64,000 nt of DNA, from NCBI GenBank assembly GCA_009363875.1, contig CM018689.1, positions 1,898,501 through 1,962,500 of the forward strand, in the 5' to 3' direction. The notes under the pieces were generated by a model. The model was not told where the DNA came from, searched no databases, and saw only the letters and a program-made list of their open reading frames with translations. Position 1 is the stretch's first letter; each line of letters starts with the position of its first letter. The position numbers and the translations under genes were made by a program. The stretch comes from Mikania micrantha. Taxonomy: Eukaryota > Streptophyta > Magnoliopsida > Asterales > Asteraceae. Below, in pieces: positions 20,641 through 33,460 of the stretch.

Positions 20641-21728
20641 TTGTAGATACCGACAATATCCACAAAAGTAACGTTGATAATAACAGTATATACAAAAGTC
20701 ACTGCTGATACTAACATTATCTGCAGAGATTCTTTAATACTAACAGTATTTACAGAGATTACGTGCGTATGATATCAAACATATACATCCATGGGTATAT
20801 ATTACCCTAATACTATTGACAAATTACACCTTAACCTTTTTAATACATACATATTTCATATTTATACGTAAACACAACTTTAACCTATTTACATATATGA
20901 CCATTTAACTTTCTCTAACTTGGGTTGACAATTATGGTTCCAGCAGGTTGTGCAATTATGCATCATTTGCTTTACAGTTTGCTTAATAAATGGAAGCTTA
21001 TGTAAGTAAATTTTGATGTTATCAACTTCTTGAAACATGTAAGTTTTTGGCGTTTCTATTCTACCCGAATAATTTCTCAACTCTGTCTGAGTTTTACGTG
21101 CGGAACATCCGTGAATACTTTTGTTTCTTGCAATATGACATCTTCCCAGTAGTATGCATATATTTGGGGAGTTTGAGATTGATTACTAAAACCGTGTATA
21201 TTTATTGAATTTTGATATACCAAGAAGCCTTTTCTAAAGTATTTGGGATTGTTTATCCAAAGTTTTCATTTGATTATTTTGGAACTTCATTAGTGGAGCA
21301 GTTACTGTTTTTAAGGAATAAGTCGGTTTGCTTTTCACTATGTGCTAATATGTGCTATTAGTACATGAAGCGTATATCAGAACATTCACATAATACGTGC
21401 TATTAATACATGTAATCTTATATCAGCACATATCAATACATATATATCAACACATAATAGCACTACAAAATCTGTGTTTTGGCGTTTAAAATTACAACAT
21501 GTCAGCACACAATACTAAAAATATGCTAAATAATTATCCTATCATTCATACCAGCACATATCAACAAATTATTTAACGATTTATCAATTTAACAAATTAT
21601 TAAAACTCCTTTTTTGGCGTTACATGCTTTGATTTTTTTTTTGTTTGGGACGATGCCTTTGGTTTTTTAATCAAATTCATTTGAATTTTGTTGTTAAGCT
21701 GAAATAAACTAAAAATAAACCCATTCAG
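20641..21728. other. AT-rich intergenic sequence, no gene
   Basis: Degenerate repeats of ACTAACAGTAT/ACAGAGAT occur at 20650-20765 and of CAGCACATATCAATACAT-like words at 21345-21450. No coding signal is visible, and no further PFP exon was found. Confidence 0.4.
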
Positions 21729-22380
21729 TTTGATGGGCCATGTGCTAATTCCAAAGCTGTCAGCTTATGTGTAGAGGACTTGGATTATATGGGCCGGATC
21801 AAGGAAGTGAACGAGTATCTTGACAAGGTATACATTATTCTAGAAACGACATATTAGGCTGGTTGGACAATTCAAAATGGGTCAGCTTGGCTTGTTAATT
21901 AATTTCAAGTTTATGAAAATTTTGATTATTTTATCTACATAATTGTTTTTATTGTATTTAGAATTATAGTTTTCTAAATATAACAAAAAATATATTATTT
22001 AGTTACTTTTATCATAATTATACATATGTGTGTGTGTGTGTGACAAATACTTATGTTATATGGAAAAATAATATATATTAAATAATATAGGCTAAGCTCG
22101 ACATGTGATACTCAGGCTCAAGCTTGTTATTTATATGCTCCAATTATGGCTTTAGCCTTGAGCTCCTTTAAGTTTTTGCTCGATTTGTGCTTTAAACAAG
22201 CCGATTTCGGGTCACTCGCGAGCGTGTTGAATTGTTTACATCCAGATTTATTCTTAATTTGTACAGGTAAGAACAATTGTGAAACCAGGTTGTTCTCAGG
22301 ATGTTTTAAAAACTGCATTGAGTGCCATGTCATCTGTGACGGACATTCTGTCTGTCATGACCTCACAACGCCCGGAGTAA
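21729..22380 (+). pseudogene. PFP alpha subunit, last two coding exons only
   Basis: Exon 21729-21827 encodes FDGPCANSKAVSLCVEDLD then YMGRIKEVNEYLDK. Exon 22267-22380 encodes VRTIVKPGCSQDVLK to SSVTDILSVMTSQRPE and a TAA at 22378-22380. These match the C-terminus of plant PFP alpha, the regulatory subunit of the cytosolic enzyme that interconverts fructose-6-phosphate and fructose-1,6-bisphosphate using pyrophosphate. Both exons are open with GT-AG junctions. No upstream exon of this copy is visible, and the N-terminal exons lie downstream at 23776. It is therefore a fragment, possibly the 3' end of a tandem copy. Confidence 0.85.
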
Positions 22381-23775
22381 CACCTAGCTTAGCTTAGCTT
22401 AGCTTGGCTTGCTAACCTGGCTAAATCAAACTATATCATGCTTCCTCAACTCTGCCTGAATTTCTTTCTGATTTTCATGATATTACGAGTTTTGTGATGA
22501 GTTTTTTGTTTTCATTTTATTTTATTTTATTTTATGCCAAACAAATAGAACTTGGTTACTTGATCATTACTGTTTGTTTTGTTTTCAGGTCTTGTTTGTG
22601 GAAGTTTCGTTATCAAAAATAATGGTTGACACTTGTAGAATCTTTAGAAACATTATGCTCTATAAGATATGAAAATTTTAAACTGCATGTTAAAAAATGT
22701 AAAAAAGATGTGTGACTACTATAAGATATGAAAATTTTATTTAAATATAACAAAAATATGTGTTAAATTAATCATGGGGTATAATTGTATAAAGGTAAAA
22801 CATATAATCACGAAAGAGTTTAACACATTTCCTTTTAATATTATGTTTTCATTTGATAGAAATTTTATATATACGTATCTATGTATGTATAAGGGAAGTG
22901 TTTACAATAAAACTTTTATTTTCTAGAAATTTAGAACACCTAAACTAAACTCCTGATTTTTTAAAATCAATTATTAATATGAATAATGATATTTTATTTT
23001 ATTGATAATATGCCACCGGTATTTACGGCAAGTGAAGTTTACTTCATACGTTTTATGATCTTATAGCGGAACAACAACCATTTACGACATATTATTTTTA
23101 TCTATTTTGTATCTTGACGCAAACATATTGCGCTACTCTCGTGAACATTTGTTATAAAACTATGAAGTGATTTCAACATAATGAATTTTATTTAATGATA
23201 CATTAATTATTATAGTTATTTTATTTTTTTACCTTAGCTATTGTAACCTTTTCGAAAAACACAACGTATATTCAAGGTAATATTTTATAAATCTGATTTT
23301 AAAATGTAATTTTAAAATGTAATAACTATATACATATAAACTTTTAAAAACAAATTATTATTAGTAATTGATCATAATTTGTCTAAACTATAAACAATTT
23401 TTTTTTCAAGTTATTAAGGAAATTTTTATTGTTAGAATTTGTTTGGGCCGCTTTTTAAGTTTTTAATTTTTTTTTAGTTTTTTTAAACCAAATGGTTTAT
23501 TTTAGAAAACTTTCCCTCAATGCTAATTATATTATATATTTATAATTTATAATTTATAATATATAATATATATTATACATTAAAAGATCCAGATGAAAAG
23601 GTTTTTGACTTTTGTCATTAATTTAGCCCCATTCTACACAGAAGTTAATGGTTTTTGACTTTTGTCATTAATTGAGTTTCCATTGATTAATTAATGGTTT
23701 GACTTTACTTTTGTTCCATCTTAAACAGAAGTTATTTTGACCTAGCTTGACTTTCTACTTACTCTTCCTTTTCAG
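22381..23775. other. AT-rich spacer between PFP fragments
   Basis: Contains TAGCT pentamer repeats (22385-22412), and a TTTTGACTTTTGTCATTAATT unit appears twice (about 23593 and 23652). No PFP N-terminal exon was found. Confidence 0.45.
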
Positions 23776-24934
23776 GGTTGGATTGGTTTTCTGTGGTAGA
23801 CAATCTCCTGGAGGACATAATGTGGTATGGGGACTTCATGAAGCTCTCAAAATTCACAACCCTAAAAGTGTTTTGCTTGGATTTCTTGGTAAATATATGA
23901 TCAATTTCTATGCTCCTTTTCCATTTGTGGGATTACTTTCAGGTGTCACTTTTTATATTTAATCGTAATTGTGTTATGCATGTAAATAGGTGGATCTGAA
24001 GGTTTATTTTCGAGATCACATATGATGTTCTTGCAACCTACAAAAATTAAGGTAGTTATGAGAAATATGTAATTTTGTGAATGGTATTTTCCTTTTTTTG
24101 TTAAAGTAATTTCATTTGGGCTAATTTTTTGATTTAATCATTTAAAGGTGGTTATGATTTGTTGGGACGAACCAAGGATCAAATCAGAACCGCATAACAA
24201 GTAAATTCTGCTATGGTAGCTTGCAAGGCTTTGAATTTGGATGCCTAGTGATTGTTGGAGGTATATTAACTTTTAATAAAAATAATTATTTCTATAAAAT
24301 CTTTTATCATGTTGCTTACTAACAAACCATGGCTTGCACACAGATGCTGCTCAGCTTGCTGAAACTTTTGCAGAAGCAAAATGCTCTACAAAGGTATTTA
24401 ACTGTGCCTAAATTTGCTACATATATATCTTATACATTACAAGTATTTTTATCTTGTTATACAAGTAATTACTGCTACTGATTTTACTCACAGGTGGTTG
24501 GAGTACATGCACCTTAAACGGTGATCTTAAAAACCAGTTTGTCGAAGCAAATTTTGGTTTTGATACTATTTGTAAGGTATAGATGCTATGATTTTAAATA
24601 CTTGTATAACAACAAATGGTGTATGCTTGTGATCTTGATTTAAACAGTATTTAGATCATTGCAATATTATAATTGTACTATCAGTTTAAAAATGAGAGCT
24701 GATTTTAGATTAGCTGGCAACTACTCAAGTTCTTTGTGGATATAAATCCTTTTTGTGATTTAATTTAGGGACTTGATAAAATATTTTTGTTGTAGTCACT
24801 GAATTGTTTTTCCTTTAGCTTAAGTCACAACTCATCAGTAACGTCTGCACAGATGCTCTTTCTGCTCAAAAGGTACAAATCTTCAATTGAAACAGTCCTA
24901 TATTCTTGAATACATTGATGTTACACGTGGCAAT

Positions 24935-26017
24935 TGTCATACCCCGGGCTCTCGGCGGCCCGGGTGTTGCGACCCAAATTGGTTTCATAGATTATACAGT
25001 CTCGGTCAGAGCTTATTATTTATTTTAGTACGTTTCAGCTGAAGCATTGTTTCATGAATTCATAATTTTATAATTAATTCACATGCATGGATGTGAATTT
25101 CGTTTTCATAATTTACAAATAATTCATACGCATAGGTATGAAAAACCACATTTTCATCGTTTATAAATAACTTTTCAGGATTTAATAAAATTTCATATGC
25201 ATAGATATGAACATCTCATTTTATTTTATTTTAAACCGAGTTTTTACAAACATATATTTACATATCCCGGTTTACACTGGACTTGGAGGTATAACTCCAA
25301 TCGCTCCTCGGTTTTGCCACAAGATATTTATTTAAGGCGTCATAGGCCTTAAACCTCTAATCTTGCTTCTGATTTGTCATTCATTATTACCTGAAAAGTT
25401 TTTGAAAATAAAACGTCAAGATAATGTTGGTGAATACAAATAACAGACTCGATATGTAAGCATAGAATGCTCGGTCCTTTAACCATAATTAATAGTGGCA
25501 ATACTACACATTTAGCACATTATTTCACTGATCGATACAACCACTGCATACCCTGGCTTGTACTGTCACTGGTTAGGAACAACAGCGGAGTGCGTCTTAC
25601 AATTGCTCCCTCCAGCCCACAGCCCGTCACTGGTTAGGTTGCCTGCGGAGTGCGTCTTACGTATAACCTTCCGGCCCACGTTACCGGCCACATATGTGAA
25701 TTTCACCCACAGCGGATACAATTTGCAAATCGTACATATACTAATGGCCTAAATGCTAGTCTAATAGTATCCCTTTATGCGTCAAGGTTTAAACATACCA
25801 TGCTCATAAAAAATCATTTATAAATTTAAAAAGAAGTTAAAATGTATTCACCAGAAATTTTGGATGACTGAGTGACCGTTTAAACTTCTCACTATAAATT
25901 TGGGCAGCGATTCCGCTTAATCTATTCTTATAAGCATTTTGCAACTAAAATTTATTTATTTATTTATTTATTTATTTATTATTATTATTATTATTAATAT
26001 TATTATTATTACGATTG

Positions 26018-26074
<57 letters not shown>

Positions 26075-26827
26075 GATTGTATTTTTATTATTATTTATTT
26101 TAAGTAAACTAAAATTATAATATATACATAGGGTCGGATCTTAACCCTAACCCTATAAATTAATATTTTAATAAAACTTTAAATTTATGAGTTTAACTAA
26201 AATTAGATAATATACCTAAACGAACCGACTCCTTAATCTTGACTTTATACTGATCAGCACCTCCTAGTATCCAGAGCTTCCATTTTCTTCTCAAATGTGT
26301 GCGTGTATATATATCAGTGTATGTGTATGATATCTAGTTGAAATAAATATGGCTAGTATTTATATGACTTTAAAACGTGTTGCCGAAGAAATTAGTAGAC
26401 ATAGGCTTCAACGTGTTTATTATTTGTTTGAATGAATCACCAAAATTCTCTTTTGTTTGCCTTTCTATCCTCCACGTAGTATCTGCCTACATCAATTTGA
26501 GTGTAAGTTTATTTTGTTTTATTATTATAATTAATTTAGCTAATATTTTTTTTCTCGTATAACTTTTAAAATATCACATTTTATAAAATTCTAAAAATAC
26601 TGCTAGGATCGGCTCATTTTTATCTACGTTTTCACCTAAGTTTCGTTAAAAACGGAGAAAGTTTAATTATAATACATTTTATTAATTTTAAGTGGTCTCC
26701 TATAATAGTCACTGATCGTTCAAACAAAGATTATTCTAATAATCGTTTCATCCTACCTATTCAACGAATGCTAAAAATTTTAAATGTTTATTTTTATACT
26801 CACGAATAATCATATTTATGAAATATA

Positions 26828-26858
<31 letters not shown>

Positions 26859-26981
26859 TTTTATTAGACGAGACCTTAAGTTTTTAATTGATCGTTTTTC
26901 TTTTAATATATTTTTTTTGACTAATAATATTTTAATTATAAACGAGAGTATTTATTTATTTTCTCAAAACAGGATGTTACA
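24935..26981 (-). repeat. 3' LTR of chromovirus (2,047 bp)
   Basis: Complete copy with TGTCATACC and GGATGTTACA ends on the plus strand. Contains long TTA microsatellites (25966-26074) and a TA run (26826-26860). Confidence 0.9.
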
Positions 26982-27002
26982 TCCTCCCCACCTTTGTTTT
27001 AA

Positions 27003-27125
27003 TCTCGTCCTCGAGATTATTGAAAAAGGTGTGGATATTTCTTTCTCATTTCAGACTCTGGTTCCCATGTATATTCAGGACCACGTCTGGAGTTCCATTT
27101 AACCTTAACTAACACTAACTTCTTA
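27003..27125 (-). pseudogene. Chromodomain end of chromovirus integrase
   Basis: The minus strand reads KKLVLVKVKWNSRRGPEYTW then EPESEMRKKYPHLFQ and a stop. This is the integrase-terminal chromodomain typical of Tekay/Del chromoviruses, thought to guide integration to heterochromatin. It is one base out of frame with the integrase ORF upstream. Confidence 0.8.
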
Positions 27126-28409
27126 CGCTTGAGTCTCAAGTGGTTGTTCGATGAATTTTAATTTTTCATTCACTTCAACATCTTGAAGAGGCATCATCAA
27201 TGACTCATCTGCTAAGCATTTCCAAAGGTTAGAAACGTGAAACACATTGTGTACTCCCGCCATTTCTTCCGGTAGTTCAAGCTGATAAGCCACCAGTCCG
27301 ATTTGTTTAAAAATTTTAAAAGGTCCGACATAACGTGGACTTAACTTTCCCTTTTTACCAAATCGTACTACTCCTTTCCATGGTGAAACTTTGAGTAGCA
27401 CTTTATCATCAAAATTGAATTCTAATGGCTTTCTTCTTCGATCTGCATAGCTCTTTTGTCGATCTCTAGCCACTTTCAATCTTTCTCGAATTTGCAAGAC
27501 TTTATCAGTTGTTTCTTGCACGATTTCTGGACCAGACAACTGATTTTCACCACTTTCAGACCAACAAACTGGTGTTCGACATTTTCTACCGTAGAGAGCT
27601 TCAAACGGTGCAGTCTGAATACTTGAGTGATAACTATTATTGTAGGAGAATTCCATTAAAGGTAAGTGGTCATCCCAGCTTCCTCCAAAGTCTATCACAC
27701 AAGCTCGAAGCATGTCTTCCAATGTTTGGATTGTTCTTTCGCTCTGCCCATCAGTTTGTGGATGATAAGCAGTGCTGAAATTTAAACGTGTTACGAGAGC
27801 TTTTTGAAAACTTTGCTAGAATCGAGATGTAAAACAGCTATCCCTATTTGACACAATGGATAATGGCACACCGTGTAATGATACAATCTTATTTACATAC
27901 AACTGTGCTAGCCTATCCATTGAGTAAGTTTCTTTCATTGATAAGAAATGAGCAGACTTGGTCAGTCTATCAACGATAACCCAAATCGTATCATTCCCAC
28001 GACTGGTTTTGGGAAGTTTAGTTATAAAGTCCATGGTTATCATTTCCCATTTCCAAACAGGCAGTTCCAGTTGTTGCAACATACCAAAAGGTTTCTGGTG
28101 CTCTGCTTTAACTTGTGAACAAGTTAAACATTTTGCAACATATGCTGCTATATCTTTCTTCATACCAATCCACCAATAGTTTTCTTTTAAATTCTTGTAC
28201 ATTTTATCGCCTCCTGGGTGCATCATGTATTTAGATTTATGCGTTTCTTCCAATACTCTTTGTCTTAAGCCACTAGAGACTGGCACCCAGATTCTTGTGT
28301 TCATTCGAAGAATTTCATCATCTCCTTTGATCAGTTGTTCAGTCATGCCCTTTATTCCTTCTTGTTTCTTGTTTTCATCTTCTTGGGCTTCTTTTTGTTC
28401 ATCTTTAAT
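27123..28409 (-). pseudogene. Chromovirus integrase (broken by a stop)
   Basis: 28346-27816 holds the HHCC zinc region (HKSKYMMHPGGDK, then CLTCSQVK) and the core start MDFITKLPKTSRGNDTIWVI with catalytic Asp. A stop near 27818 interrupts RF-QSFQKAL. 27780-27123 then gives STAYHPQTDGQSERTIQTLE with catalytic Glu, the GPF/Y motif SPRYVGPFKIFKQIGLVAYQ, and NVFHVSNLWKC. Without the stop and the frameshift before the chromodomain it would be a full integrase. Confidence 0.9.
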
Positions 28410-30800
28410 TTAATTAAACAAATCGACTTGGAGTTCTAGCAGTAAAGCACGTACTCTTCTCGGTTTCTCTGCCTCCTTTCGACTTAAGGCATCTGCGACC
28501 ACATTCGCTTTTCCTTCGTGATAGAGAATTTCACAATCATAATCATTTAATGTCTTCATCCTTCTTCGTTGTCGCATATTTAATTCTTTCTGACCAAAGA
28601 TATATTTTAAACTCTTATGGTCCGTGTAAACTGTGAAATGAACTCCGTACAAGTAATGTCTCCACAACTTCAATGCAAAGACAATGGCACCTAATTCCAG
28701 ATCATGAGTTGCATAATTCTTTTCATGCGTCTTAAGTTGACGTGATGCATAAGCAATAACTTTGTTTCGTTGCATCAATATGCATCCTAATCCTATATGA
28801 GAAGCATCACAATAGACAACGAAGTCTTCAACACATTCAGGTAATGCTAGGATTGGAGCGTGAGTCAACTTATCTTTAAGAATTTGAGAGGCCTCAATTT
28901 GCTTGGGACCCCATTCTAATTTTACAGATTTTCGAGTCAATGAGGTGAGAGGAACGGCTATTCGGGAGAAATTCTGAATAAATCGGCGATAATAACCCGC
29001 CAAGCCTAAGAAACTTCGTACTTCCGTTGGCGTTTTGGGGTTCTCCCATTTGGTTATAGCCTCTATCTTAGATGGATCCACTTGAATACCTTGAGCATTA
29101 ATAACATGTCCCAGAAATTGTACTTCAGTGAGCCAGAACTCACATTTGGAGAATTTAGCATACAATTTCTCATGTCTTATTAATTCAAGTAGGGTTCTAA
29201 GATGTTTAGTATGATCCTCTGGTGTTTTTGAGTAAATAAGAATATCATCAATGAATACAATGATGAATTTGTCCAGATAAGGTTTGCATATCCGGTTCAT
29301 CATATCCATAAAGGCAGCTGGAGCATTAGTAAGTTCAAATGGCATAACCATGAACTCATAATGCCCATACATTGTACGGAAAGCAGTTTTAGGAATATCT
29401 TCTTCCTGGACTTTCAGTTGATGATATCCTGATCGAAGATCAATTTTAGAAAAATGATAAGCTCCTTGAAGTTGATCGAATAAATCATCAATTCGTGGAA
29501 GTGGATACTTGTTCTTAACAGTCACCTTATTTAGCTCCCTATAGTCAATGCACATCCGCATCGACCCATCCTTCTTATTGACAAATAAGATTGGAGCTCC
29601 CCAAGGTGATGAGCTAGGTCGAATAAAACCTTTTTCCAATAGCTCGTATAATTGTTTCTTGAGCTCTTTCATCTCAGTCGGTGCCAATCTATAAGGAGAT
29701 TTAGCAATTGGAGCTGTACCTGGTACCCGATTGATATTAAATTCTACTTCTCGTTCTGGTGGTAAACCAGGCAATTCATCTGGAAACACGTCAGGAAAAT
29801 AAGCTACAACAGGTACGTCGTTCAGTTTCTTATTTTCTTGATCTTCAGTTGTGACTGAGACTAGGTAAGCTAAACAACCTTTGTTTAGATACTTAGTATC
29901 TTTGATCATAGAAATAATTCCAACATAGTTTGTTGTCTTATCGCCTTTGATGATCAATTTTCCTCCCGTTGGAACACAAACTTCAATGGATTTGGTGTCG
30001 CATAAGATACAAGCTTGGTTTGTAGCTAACCAATCCATCCCGATTACCACATCAAAATCGGCCAACTTCATTGGTAAGAATTTCACAGGTATGTTGTGCT
30101 TAAAGAGTGTGATCTTACCATTTACTAATGCTTCATTTACTTTGACTACATCACCATTAACGGTTTCTACCAGATAAAGCTTATCTAGTTTCACTAGTGG
30201 TTCATTTAGAAGCTTACAAAATTCATAATCAATAAAGCTTTGATTTGCTCCCGAATCAAACAAAACCTTAGCATAAACATTATTGATAAGAAACGTACCG
30301 GTAATGACATCCGGCATGTCTTTAGCTTCCTTGGCATTAAGAACAAAAGCTCGAGTCGTCTTCTTTGCATTTGTATCAGCTTTTGCTCCTGAAACACCAG
30401 CTCCGCCAGTCCCACTCATTTTATTCAATTTAGGGCACTCATTTCGATAGTGTCCTGGTTCGTTGCAGTTAAAACACGTCACCATCACTTTCCTTCTGCA
30501 TTCTTCCAAAGAATGACCCATCATTTTACAGTGACAACAATACTTTGCCCTATTACACTTTCCCAGATGCTTTTTGCCACATGTTTTACATTGTAGGAAC
30601 GTACCACTGCCTCCTTCTTTCTTCACAAATTTTACTGCATGCCTTTTTGAACTTTGATCAACCTTTTGGATTGCCTCTTGGCTTTTCTTTTCCTCTTGGG
30701 TTCTTACCATTCCATCTGTAAGCAACCCTGCCAGTTCAACAGCTGAATCAATGGTCTGAGGCATAGCAGCCTTAACCATGTCACGTATTTCGCTCACCAA
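28410..30800 (-). pseudogene. Chromovirus gag end, protease, RT and RNase H
   Basis: A 796-codon open frame. CCHC knuckle CFNCNEPGHYRNEC at 109-122, preceded by two Cys/His clusters. Protease catalytic FDSGANQSF at 181-189. RT spans about 385-560 with YPLPRIDDLFDQL, SKIDLRSGYHQLKV and catalytic FIDD at 516-519. RNase H begins near VVYCDASHIGLG (catalytic Asp 665) and runs to TDHKSLKYIF and ADALSRKE. It ends at a stop at 28410-28412 before the integrase. Gag sequence continues upstream past another stop. Confidence 0.93.
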
Positions 30801-30830
30801 TCCCCAGATATAACGATTGATAAGGTTTGA

Positions 30831-31499
30831 TTATGGTGTCACAAGGTGTGGCACCAATCGAGCATACTCAAAGTACTTGGAAGTGTACTCACGATGCCCA
30901 GCACTGACCGTGCGGTGAGTCAGGAATTTTCGCTCGATTTGTTCCTTCTCATTCATTGGGCAAAACTTTCGAGTTACGAGATCTCGAAAACTCTCCCAAG
31001 TCATAGCATATTCCTTGGTTCTGCCTTTGGTTTGAATAATGGAGTTCCACCACTCCAATGCTCCATCTTTAAAGGAATTCAAAGCGTACAGAACCATGTC
31101 TTCTTTGGCACATATGCTGATAGCAATTACCGCTTCAATCTTTTTAATCCATCTTAACGCTACCACAGCTCCTTCTGTTCCAGCGAACTCAGGAGGTTTA
31201 CAAGATTGTAATGTTCTGTATGAACATCCTTAAGTTCTAAATCGTTTTGCACTAGAAGCTTCGATATTCTCATTGTTCGAACCAGACACCTCTTTTGCTT
31301 TTGTCACTGTATTTTCTGGATTCGAATTTTCATTATTTTTCATAGCCGCAACAATCGTAGGTATTGCGTCCATAATTTCCTTTGCTATTATTTCCTTAAG
31401 TTCATCCTTTTGAATCACTGGTTCATTAACATCCGTGTGCGTTCTCTTTTGCCCACGAGTGTTTGCAAATGGTCCGCCAGAATTTTGGTTACGAGACAT
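30831..31499 (-). pseudogene. Chromovirus gag, N-terminal part (broken)
   Basis: Starts MSRNQNSGGPFANTRGQKR at 31499. A stop at 31230-31232 follows RFRT. Reading resumes as CKPPEFAGTEGAVVALRWIK, YALNSFKDGALEWWN and AMTWESFRDLVTRKFCP (capsid domain), to another stop near 30832. Both stops would have to be bypassed to make gag. Confidence 0.88.
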
Positions 31500-31538
31500 T
31501 GTCTACAAAATATGACATTTGACAATGTCTTAAAATAA

Positions 31539-32486
31539 TTCATAGATTATACAGTCTCGGTCATAGCTTATTATTTATTTTAGTACGTTTCAGCTGAAGC
31601 ATTGTTTCATGAATTTATAATTTTATAATTAATTCACATGCATGGATGTGAATTTCGTTTTCATAATTTACAAATAATTCATACGCATAGGTATGAAAAA
31701 CCACACTTTCATCGTTTATAAATAACTTTTCAGGATTTAATAAAATTTTATATGCATAGATATGAACATCTCATTTTATTTTATTTTAAACCGAGTTTTT
31801 ACAAACATATATTTACATATCCCGGTTTACACTGGACTTGGAGGTATAACTCCAATCGCTCCTCGGTTTTGCCACAAGATATTTATTTAAGGCGTCATAG
31901 GCCTTAAACCTCTAATCTTGCTTCTGATTTGTCATTCATTATTACCTGAAAAGTTTTTGAAAATAAAACGTCAAGATAATGTTGGTGAATACAAATAACA
32001 GACTCGATATGTAAGCATAGAATGCTCGGTCCTTTAACCATAATTAATAGTGGCAATACTACACATTTAGCAGATTATTTCACTGATCGATACAACCACT
32101 GCATACCCTGGCTTATACTGTCACTGGTTAGGAACAACAGCGGAGTGCGTCTTACAATTACTCCCTCCAGCCCACAGCCCGTCACTGGTTAGGTTGCATG
32201 CGGAGTGCGTCTTACGTGTTACCAGCCACATATATGAATTTCACCCATAGCGGATACAATTTGCAAATCGTACGTATACTAATGGCCTAAATGCTGGTCT
32301 AATAGTATCCCTTTATGCGTCAAGGTTTAAACATACCATGCTCATAAAAAATCATTTATAAATTTAAAAAGAAGTTAAATGTATTCACCTGAAATTTTGG
32401 ATGACTGAGTGACCGTTTAAACTTCTCAATATAAATTTGGGCAGCGTTTCTGCTTAATCTATTCTTATAAGCATTCTGCAAATAAG

Positions 32487-32526
<40 letters not shown>

Positions 32527-33460
32527 ATTATTATTATTACGATTGTATTATTATTATTATTATTTATTTTATGTAAACTAAAATTTATAATATATACATA
32601 GGGTCGGATCTTAACCCTAACCCTATAAATAAATCTTTTAATAAAACTTTAAATTTATGAGTTTAACTAAAATTAGATAATATACCTAAACGAACCGACA
32701 CCTTAATCTTGACTTTTATACTAATCAGCACCTCTTAGTATCCAGAGCTTCCATTTTCTTCTCAAATTTGTGCGTGTATATATATCAGTGTATGCGTATG
32801 ATATCTAGTTGAAATAAATATGACTAGTATTTATATGACTTTAAAACGTGTTGCCGAAGAAATTAGTAGACATAGGCTTTCAACGTGTTTATTATTTGTT
32901 TGAATGAATCACTAAAATTCTCTTTTGTTTGTCTTTTTATCCTCCACATAGCATCTGCCTACATCAATTTGAATGTAAGTTTATTTTATTTTATTATTAT
33001 AATTAATTTAGCTAATATTTTGTTTTTCTCGTATAACTTTTAAAATATCACGTTTTATAAAATTCTAAAAATACTGCTAGGATCGGCTCATTTTTATCTA
33101 CGTTTTCACCTAAGTTTCGTTAAAAACGGAGAAAGTTTAATTATAATACATTTTATTAATTTTAAGTGGTCTCCTATAATAGTCACTGATCGTTCAAACA
33201 AAGATTATTCTAATAAACGTTTCATCCTACCTATTCATTTAAACGAATGCTAAAAATTTTAAACGTTTATTTTTATACTCATGAATAATCATATTTATGA
33301 AATAAAAATATATATATACATGTATATATATATATATTTTATTAGACGAGACCTTAAGTTTTTAATTGATCGTTTTTCTTTTAATATATTTTCTTTGACT
33401 AATAATATTTTAATTATAAACGAGAGTATTTTATTTATTTCCTCAAAACTGGATGTTACA
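31539..33460 (-). repeat. 5' LTR of chromovirus, inner terminus deleted
   Basis: Aligns with 24984-26981. The first 49 bases of the partner (24935-24983) are absent here, replaced by unrelated sequence reaching to the gag start. Contains a shorter TTA microsatellite (32488-32555). Confidence 0.85.

Larger units (their letters stand above)
24935..33460 (-). mobile_element. Tekay-like Ty3/gypsy chromovirus, inactivated
   Basis: The target duplication GCAAT at 24930-24934 and 33461-33465 brackets it. The 3' LTR is 24935-26981 and the 5' LTR is 31539-33460, with minus-strand coding between. Gag, protease, RT, RNase H, integrase and chromodomain follow in order. In-frame stops occur near 31230, 30832, 28410 and 27818, plus a frameshift near 27125. 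The 5' LTR lacks its last 49 bp, and no tRNA primer site is found before the gag start. The LTRs differ by many substitutions and by indels (for example a 16-bp gap near 25670 versus 32216), so the insertion is old. Confidence 0.93.

Noticed and set aside
24940..24972. GC-rich palindromic start of the chromovirus LTR as a terminator or regulatory hairpin
   Set aside because: It is simply the LTR terminus, found in one LTR only because the other is truncated.
30846..31157. 103-codon plus-strand ORF inside the chromovirus
   Set aside because: Shadow of the minus-strand gag; the minus frame carries the recognisable capsid motifs.
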